The notes under the pieces are model-generated. The model saw only the letters and a program-made list of their open reading frames with translations. It had not been told where the DNA came from and searched no databases. Source: Acidimicrobiales bacterium (GTDB lineage Bacteria; Actinomycetota; Acidimicrobiia; Acidimicrobiales; Aldehydirespiratoraceae). Taken from it: DNA of 64,000 bases. Below are positions 60,062 to 64,000 of the stretch, in pieces. Where the stretch lies: assembly GCA_041394245.1 (NCBI GenBank), contig JAWKIR010000002.1, positions 2,604,001-2,668,000 of the forward strand, given 5' to 3'. Numbering within the stretch: the stretch's first letter is position 1; every line of letters begins with the position of its first letter. The translations under genes and the position numbers were made by a program.

Positions 60062-60531
60062 GCAGTGCCGCCGTCTCGTCTCGGCATCAGAGCGTTCGCA
60101 GCATCGGCCGCATCGTCGCAACCTCCGGATTCACGGCATTGGGCGTCCTCCATGTTGCGTGGGGTCGGGGATCGTCCTTCCCCTTCCCGGATCGCGAGCA
60201 GCTCGCGGACGCTGTCGTGGGGCGTCGCGCAGTTCCCGATGCCGCCGCGTGCCATGGCGTTGCCGGCTGTCTCTTCGCCGCAGCCGCGCTCGCCGCTGAT
60301 CCTCGTATTGGGCCGAGGAACATGCGCGCGATCGGGCGAATGGGCGTCGTCGCCGTCCTGACCGCGCGGGGAGTCCTCGGGCTGCTCGGCCGCACCGACA
60401 TGGTCTCTCCGGGCAGTTCGGGACAGCGCTTCCGACGCCTCGACCGACGTGTCTTCTCGCCTCTTTGTCTCGCGCTGGCCCTGGCTACAGCGGCAGTCGG
60501 TGTGCGGCGCGAACGGGGCGATTCGGCGTGA
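60058..60531 (+). CDS. DUF3995-family membrane protein
   Basis: The 157-residue protein has about four helices, with FTALGVLHVAWGRGSSFPFP near the start, which is typical of DUF3995 (a His-x-x-Trp-G segment), and MGVVAVLTARGVLGLLGRTD further on. GTG start overlapping the regulator stop (GTGA). Function unknown. Confidence 0.78.
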   Translation: MSSAAVSSRHQSVRSIGRIVATSGFTALGVLHVAWGRGSSFPFPDREQLADAVVGRRAVPDAAACHGVAGCLFAAAALAADPRIGPRNMRAIGRMGVVAVLTARGVLGLLGRTDMVSPGSSGQRFRRLDRRVFSPLCLALALATAAVGVRRERGDSA

Positions 60532-60689
60532 ACCTCAGCGCTCGACACGGCGATCGTCGCGTCCGGGCGACCCGGCGGTCGGCGACAAGCCTCGGCCTTG
60601 ACAGGCGTGCCAAGCTGGCGGCCGGTCAACGTATCGGATCCGTCGGGGTCGGCGGGCCGCCTCCTCGGCCCTTGGTCGCGGTCGTTCAA

Positions 60690-60760
60690 CGGCCTCGAAA
60701 AGCTCACAGAGAACTCACGGATCAGCGGGAAACAGTGGGGAGCAGCGGGGAACACCGGGC
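60690..60760. repeat. island right-end repeat, copy 3
   Basis: Shares CTCGAAAAGCTCACAGAGAA, CTCACGGATCAGCGGGAA and GGGGAACACCGGGCAA with copies at 38450 and 41660. It retains the internal GGGGAGCAGC unit seen in copy 1. Unlike the other two it is not followed by an att core. Confidence 0.8.
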
Positions 60761-60868
60761 AACGCCGGCGGGGCTCGGGACCGCCTGGTAGTCGAGCCAC
60801 TCGTGCGGGGTGCCCTTGACGGCGCCGTAGTAGAAGTTGAATCCATCGATGTAGACGACCGTCGCCAT
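60722..60868 (-). pseudogene. N-terminal remnant of a NYN-domain (LabA-like) gene
   Basis: The frame starts MATVVYIDGFNFYYGAVKGT and PHEWLDY, the classic first strand and Asp of NYN-domain RNases (VVYIDGFNLYYG). It then runs into the island terminal repeat and stops after 48 residues. The rest of the nuclease is lost. This pinpoints where island sequence replaced the gene, at about 60785. Confidence 0.8.
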
Positions 60869-61074
60869 GGTGAGTCGATCATCGGAGCCGCATCGGTCAC
60901 TGCTCCCGAGATGCGAGGCCGCCTGACCGGCTCGGTCTGCTCAACGCCATCGAAGCCTTCATCAGCGACGAGCTCGGTGGGGTCGTGACCCGCCCGCTCC
61001 TCGTCACGCTCACCACCGCAGTGAAGCGCTGAACCCTCAACCGTTCCGATCTCTGGCAGGGTCCCGTCCCGTTG

Positions 61075-61992
61075 TCAGGCTCGGGTTTCGACCGCAGCGA
61101 TGGCCGGGTTGCGCAACGCGGGGTCGGCGAGGTCGAGACCCGCGAGATCGGCCCGCTCGAACCATCGGATCGATGTGTGTTCGCCGGGTGCGTTGTTGGT
61201 CGGGTTTCCCTGCCAGCGACCGGTCGTGAACAGGACGAGTTCGACGTCGTGGGCGACGAGCGTGTCGAGGTGGGTGAGGTCTTCAGCGACGACGTCGATG
61301 TCGAGTTCTTCGGCTGCCTCGCGACACGCGGTGTCGACGGGCGATTCACCGGGTTCGACGTGACCGCCGATGACGTCCCAGGTGTTGGGATACCACTGCC
61401 GGTCGGGGTGGCGGTGGCCGAGGAGGACTCGGCCGTCGGCAATGAGGAGCACCCCCACGCAGACCGCCCGGGTGGTGCCTGTGAAGGGGAGGCGTTCCAG
61501 CGTCGTGCGTTGGTTGGAGGCGATCGTGGCGGTCAGGGCGAGTTCGTTGGCGACGAGGTGGCAGCGGGCAGGCCGGGAGCCGAGCTCGGTCCAGGCGTAG
61601 GGCCCGAGGTTGGAGGTTCGGGGGTGCACGATCGTGAGGTGGGGCCTGGTCTCGGTGGGTGCGAACGGAGGAGCGAGGAGTTCGTGACGGAGCCGGTTCC
61701 AGGAGTCGGATGGAACGCCAAACTCGGCGAAGACACCGTTCTGGCCGTCGTCGCCGTCGGTGACGAACCGGGCGGCGCTCAGCGTGAAAGGCGACACGCC
61801 TACCGCGGCAGACCGTGCCCGTGCCATGAGGAGTTCGAGGTCCGTGTACTCCTCGGGGTAGACGAGGGTGACGTGGGGATCGACGCCGGCGGCCATCGTC
61901 GGATCGAACCGTCGCCGGTATGTCGCAAGATCACCGACGACGTTCTCGTCGAAGGTCAGTGTGAGGTGGATCCTGGTGTCGCCGTCATTCAT
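61075..61992 (-). CDS. 2H phosphoesterase (LigT-like)-NUDIX hydrolase fusion
   Basis: The 305-residue protein joins two enzymes. Residues 1-150 are a 2H phosphoesterase with the two H-x-T motifs PHVTLVYP (His40, Thr42) and PHLTIVHP (His118, Thr120). Residues 170-300 are a NUDIX domain with box GGHVEPGESPVDTACREAAE (Gly210 to Glu229); the last Gly of the box is Asp. 2H enzymes open 2',3'- or 1'',2''-cyclic phosphates and NUDIX enzymes cut nucleoside diphosphates, so a cyclic-phosphate nucleotide or ADP-ribose derivative is a reasonable substrate. It overlaps the TetR stop by four bases. Confidence 0.87.
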   Translation of the reverse strand: MNDGDTRIHLTLTFDENVVGDLATYRRRFDPTMAAGVDPHVTLVYPEEYTDLELLMARARSAAVGVSPFTLSAARFVTDGDDGQNGVFAEFGVPSDSWNRLRHELLAPPFAPTETRPHLTIVHPRTSNLGPYAWTELGSRPARCHLVANELALTATIASNQRTTLERLPFTGTTRAVCVGVLLIADGRVLLGHRHPDRQWYPNTWDVIGGHVEPGESPVDTACREAAEELDIDVVAEDLTHLDTLVAHDVELVLFTTGRWQGNPTNNAPGEHTSIRWFERADLAGLDLADPALRNPAIAAVETRA

Positions 61993-62624
61993 GGTCCGGT
62001 CTTTGGTGTCGGGCTGCGAGCGTTCAGGAGGAGTTGAGCGAACTGGCTGGCGATGCGGGTGTGGTCGACTCGGTCGGGTTCGAGCGAGGCTGCGATGAGT
62101 GTGCCGTGTGCGGTCGTCATGATCAGCTGCGCCATGGCTTCGGGTTCGATCCAGGCGGGGAGGCTGGTGTTGGCCTGCTGCCGGCTGATCTCGCGAGCGA
62201 GGACCTGTTCGATGTTGTGGAGGAGCGCGACGAGTGGGGCGCGGATCATCGCGCCCGTGGCGGCGCTGGTCACGGTTTGTAGATAGGCGCCGGCGGCGGT
62301 GCGGTTGTCGGACAGGACCTGGTTCAGCAATTGGATCGAGCGCAGCAGCTTCGTGATGGCATCTGAGTCGGATTCGAGCTCGGCAAGTACGGGCTGGAGG
62401 ATCGTTCCGGCCATGGCCAGCATCGCTTCGTCGACCAACTGCTGCTTTGATCCGAAGTAGTAGGTGATGGCTGCGAGATTCGCGCCCGCAGCATCTGCGA
62501 TCGATCGGGAGGTGAGCGGCTCGACGCCGGCTTTGCTCAGGAGTCTCTGGGTCGCCTCGAGCAGGCGTTGCCTGACTTGGGCGTCGTCGCTTGTTTCAGC
62601 TGCCCTGCGTTGACCTCCATTCAT
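61989..62624 (-). CDS. TetR-family transcriptional regulator
   Basis: The 211-residue protein has the TetR helix-turn-helix (LTSRSIADAAGANLAAITYY, then FGSKQQLVDEAMLAMA) and a helical ligand domain of the TetR_C type. The start at 62624 lies in a 16-bp palindrome shared with the divergent membrane-protein gene, implying autoregulation. It is coupled to the 2H-NUDIX gene downstream. Confidence 0.9.
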   Translation of the reverse strand: MNGGQRRAAETSDDAQVRQRLLEATQRLLSKAGVEPLTSRSIADAAGANLAAITYYFGSKQQLVDEAMLAMAGTILQPVLAELESDSDAITKLLRSIQLLNQVLSDNRTAAGAYLQTVTSAATGAMIRAPLVALLHNIEQVLAREISRQQANTSLPAWIEPEAMAQLIMTTAHGTLIAASLEPDRVDHTRIASQFAQLLLNARSPTPKTGP

Positions 62625-62636
62625 ACAAATGTATGA
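62621..62636. promoter_or_regulatory. TetR operator candidate
   Basis: TCATACA-AA-TGTATGA is a perfect 7-bp dyad with a 2-bp centre. It covers the TetR start and lies 8 bases upstream of the divergent gene start, so bound repressor would block both. Confidence 0.65.
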
Positions 62637-62643
62637 TACTGGA

Positions 62644-63099
62644 ATGACGAGTCCAGCGGTGGGTGCCCAGATGGCGGGGCAGGTATCGCGGGCCGGCGAC
62701 CGCTGGAACCTGGCGGCGATCGCCGCTGCGTTCGCGTTCGCGCTGGCCATCTCGCTCCTGCCGCTGGTCAGCGAGAGCTCCGACAGCGCCCAGTTCGAGC
62801 CCGAGTCCATAGCGGAGGGCGAAAGCGTCGGTGCTGGCCCTGAGGTGGTGAGCGAGTCGACGAGGAGGTCGCTCCTGGAGACTGAAGGGGCGCGCATCGT
62901 CGCAATCGCGCTCGTCCCGGCGCTTGTCGCTGCTGTGCCGATGCTGTGTCGACCTGCGGGCGTCCGGCGAAAGGCGAGGCTGGTGGCCAGCCTGGTCCTC
63001 GGCGTGGTCGCGGTTCTCGGGGCCGCGTCGGTTGGACTCTTCGTTGTGCCGACGCTGATCATGATGGTGGTCGCCACCTCGAGGAGTCCGGGTGACTGA
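62644..63099 (+). CDS. membrane protein of unknown function
   Basis: The 151-residue protein has three predicted helices: LAAIAAAFAFALAISLLPLV, ARIVAIALVPALVAAVPML and LVASLVLGVVAVLGAASVGL. A polar, acidic loop separates the first two. It is divergent from the TetR gene and probably its target. The ATG at 62644 follows a short leader; an in-frame ATG at 62629 would lie inside the operator. Confidence 0.75.
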   Translation: MTSPAVGAQMAGQVSRAGDRWNLAAIAAAFAFALAISLLPLVSESSDSAQFEPESIAEGESVGAGPEVVSESTRRSLLETEGARIVAIALVPALVAAVPMLCRPAGVRRKARLVASLVLGVVAVLGAASVGLFVVPTLIMMVVATSRSPGD

Positions 63100-63700
63100 T
63101 CTGGGCGGGATCGCCGACGCCATTCGCGTGCGCCACCATGAACTCGTGGACACAATGCGTCACCGGTCGACTGCGGAATTCCTGGCGCCATCGCTGCTCC
63201 CTGACTGAAGTCGACTGACGATCGTCTGCCATCTCCGCAACGGAGCGGAGGCGTCGCGCTGGATGACAGAGCACACGCTTGCTGGAGAAGCGACTGCCTT
63301 CTATCCAGGCGCGCGAGCGGAGCAACGACCATCGACGCTTGTGCGTTGCCGATGCGCCTGCGGTGGTTGAGGAGTCGGCGACCGAGATCTGGTATCGCGA
63401 ACACCTCGATCTCGGGGAGCTGGCGATTCGGGACCGATGTGATCGACGCCGCCGTTCGTGTCGATGATGCTGGTCAAGTCGACGTGGAGGAAGGTCCCCC
63501 AACGTCCGCGGTCGCCTGCACGTTCGTGGGTCCCAGCGCTGAGATCCTTGCGGCGCTGCTCGGCCGCAGGTCGCTCGAACCCCTCACCATTGAAGGTGAC
63601 TCCAGCGCGGCCGTCGACTTCGCCGCAGCATTTCCGCCACCGGAGGGGTGCGGGGAACGCGGTCCGACAACCTGTCGGAGTGGCGGGGATCCCTATCACC
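63092..63700 (+). pseudogene. decayed mycothiol-dependent maleylpyruvate isomerase-family gene
   Basis: The GTG frame reads TAEFLAPSLLPD, then a stop where the family has Trp (PDW), then SRLTIVCHLRNGAEASRWMT, the DinB/MDMPI helix. The reading then shifts twice: VVEESATEIWYREHLDLGEL, and later VDDAGQVDVEEGPPTSAVAC, then FVGPSAEILAALLGRRSLEP, the MDMPI C-terminal domain. One nonsense codon (63209-63211) and two frame changes are needed. Mycothiol-dependent enzymes are an actinobacterial trait. Confidence 0.72.
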
Positions 63701-64000
63701 GCCGTGAGGTTCGCTCGCTCGACCCCTGATCCACCTCACCGTGCTGGCGGCGTCATCCAGACGCGTCACTGTCCTCTCCGTCGATGGGCTGATCGCCGTG
63801 AGGTCGCCGACTGCAATGGGTCGGGCGTTGTTCCAGCGGGTTCGGTGTGGTCCGAGCCGATCACGGCCCCCTCTCGTTCGCCGATGCTTGCGCCAGCCGA
63901 GGTATCGAGCGACATAGGAACGAATCAATTCCTAATCAGGGCGGATTCGACGGGAGGGCCGAACACCCGCAGGCGTCAAGCGCTCGCCAGGAGGGATGCG
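63701..64000. other. 300-bp region without a gene at the window end
   Basis: No convincing frame is seen. A TAGGAA ... TTCCTA dyad with an 8-base centre (63915-63934) may be an operator for a gene beyond the window. Confidence 0.4.

Larger units (their letters stand above)
58717..60760. mobile_element. segment F: remnant island
   Basis: Left edge is the broken att at 58717 and right edge the terminal repeat at 60690-60760. It contains an integrase pseudogene, a regulator lacking its 5' end and one membrane-protein gene. No right-hand att core is found after the terminal repeat, where the sequence joins an unrelated gene start instead. Confidence 0.6.

Overview
The window looks like chromosomal DNA of a GC-rich actinobacterium, possibly from the Acidimicrobiia. 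The class is inference from gene content: an FMN glutamate-synthase-family oxidoreductase, a YwiC-like protein, a decayed mycothiol-type maleylpyruvate isomerase, and iniA/iniC-like dynamins. No ribosomal or other species-level marker is present.

Positions 1-15262 are ordinary chromosome. There is a truncated FMN oxidoreductase, two exported proteins, a GNAT acetyltransferase, and then a catabolic or acyl-CoA neighbourhood. That neighbourhood holds TauD and PhyH dioxygenases, a sulfurtransferase, an NTF2-like protein, 2-hydroxyacid and zinc alcohol dehydrogenases, an amidohydrolase, a class II aldolase, a FadR-type regulator, an acyl-CoA ligase, a metallo-beta-lactamase-fold hydrolase and a CoA-transferase.

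At 15360-15436 lies a complete initiator tRNA (fMet, anticodon CAT, CCA encoded). Its 3' 48 bases recur at 34308, 41810 and 47001, and in degraded form at 38586. Each copy is followed directly by a different terminator-like hairpin. This is the signature of serial site-specific integration into one tRNA gene, and it divides about 15.4-47 kb into tandem att-flanked segments, with further integrase debris to about 60.9 kb.

Segment A (15437-34355) has the only intact tyrosine integrase. It carries a TetR/MMPL pair and a large nitrate/NO gene set. A 12-gene plus-strand operon runs from an Rrf2 regulator through YwiC, a RIC di-iron repair protein, a membrane subunit, a molybdopterin nitrate-reductase-like enzyme, a ferredoxin, a Rieske protein and an HPP-family protein to a truncated globin. 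A second globin and a protoglobin-redoxin-MarR operon lie nearby.

Segment B (34356-38628) and segment C (38629-41855) have no integrase. Each carries a candidate defence cassette: B a single-chain helicase with a PD-(D/E)XK nuclease, C a DUF5131 plus TcmP pair. Segment D (41856-47048) has an integrase fragment, a methyltransferase, a CPBP protease and a NarL-type two-component system. Segment E (47049-58716) is dominated by an operon made of a large LuxR regulator, an acidic DxDGDG-repeat protein, a membrane-anchored Hsp70 ATPase and two dynamin-like GTPases. I read this as an iniBAC-like module of unusual composition. Segment F (58717-60760) is debris: an integrase pseudogene, a response regulator truncated at its 5' end, and a DUF3995 membrane protein.

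From 60.9 kb the window holds an N-terminal remnant of a NYN gene, a 2H phosphoesterase-NUDIX fusion, a TetR regulator with a clear operator, a membrane protein and a maleylpyruvate isomerase pseudogene.
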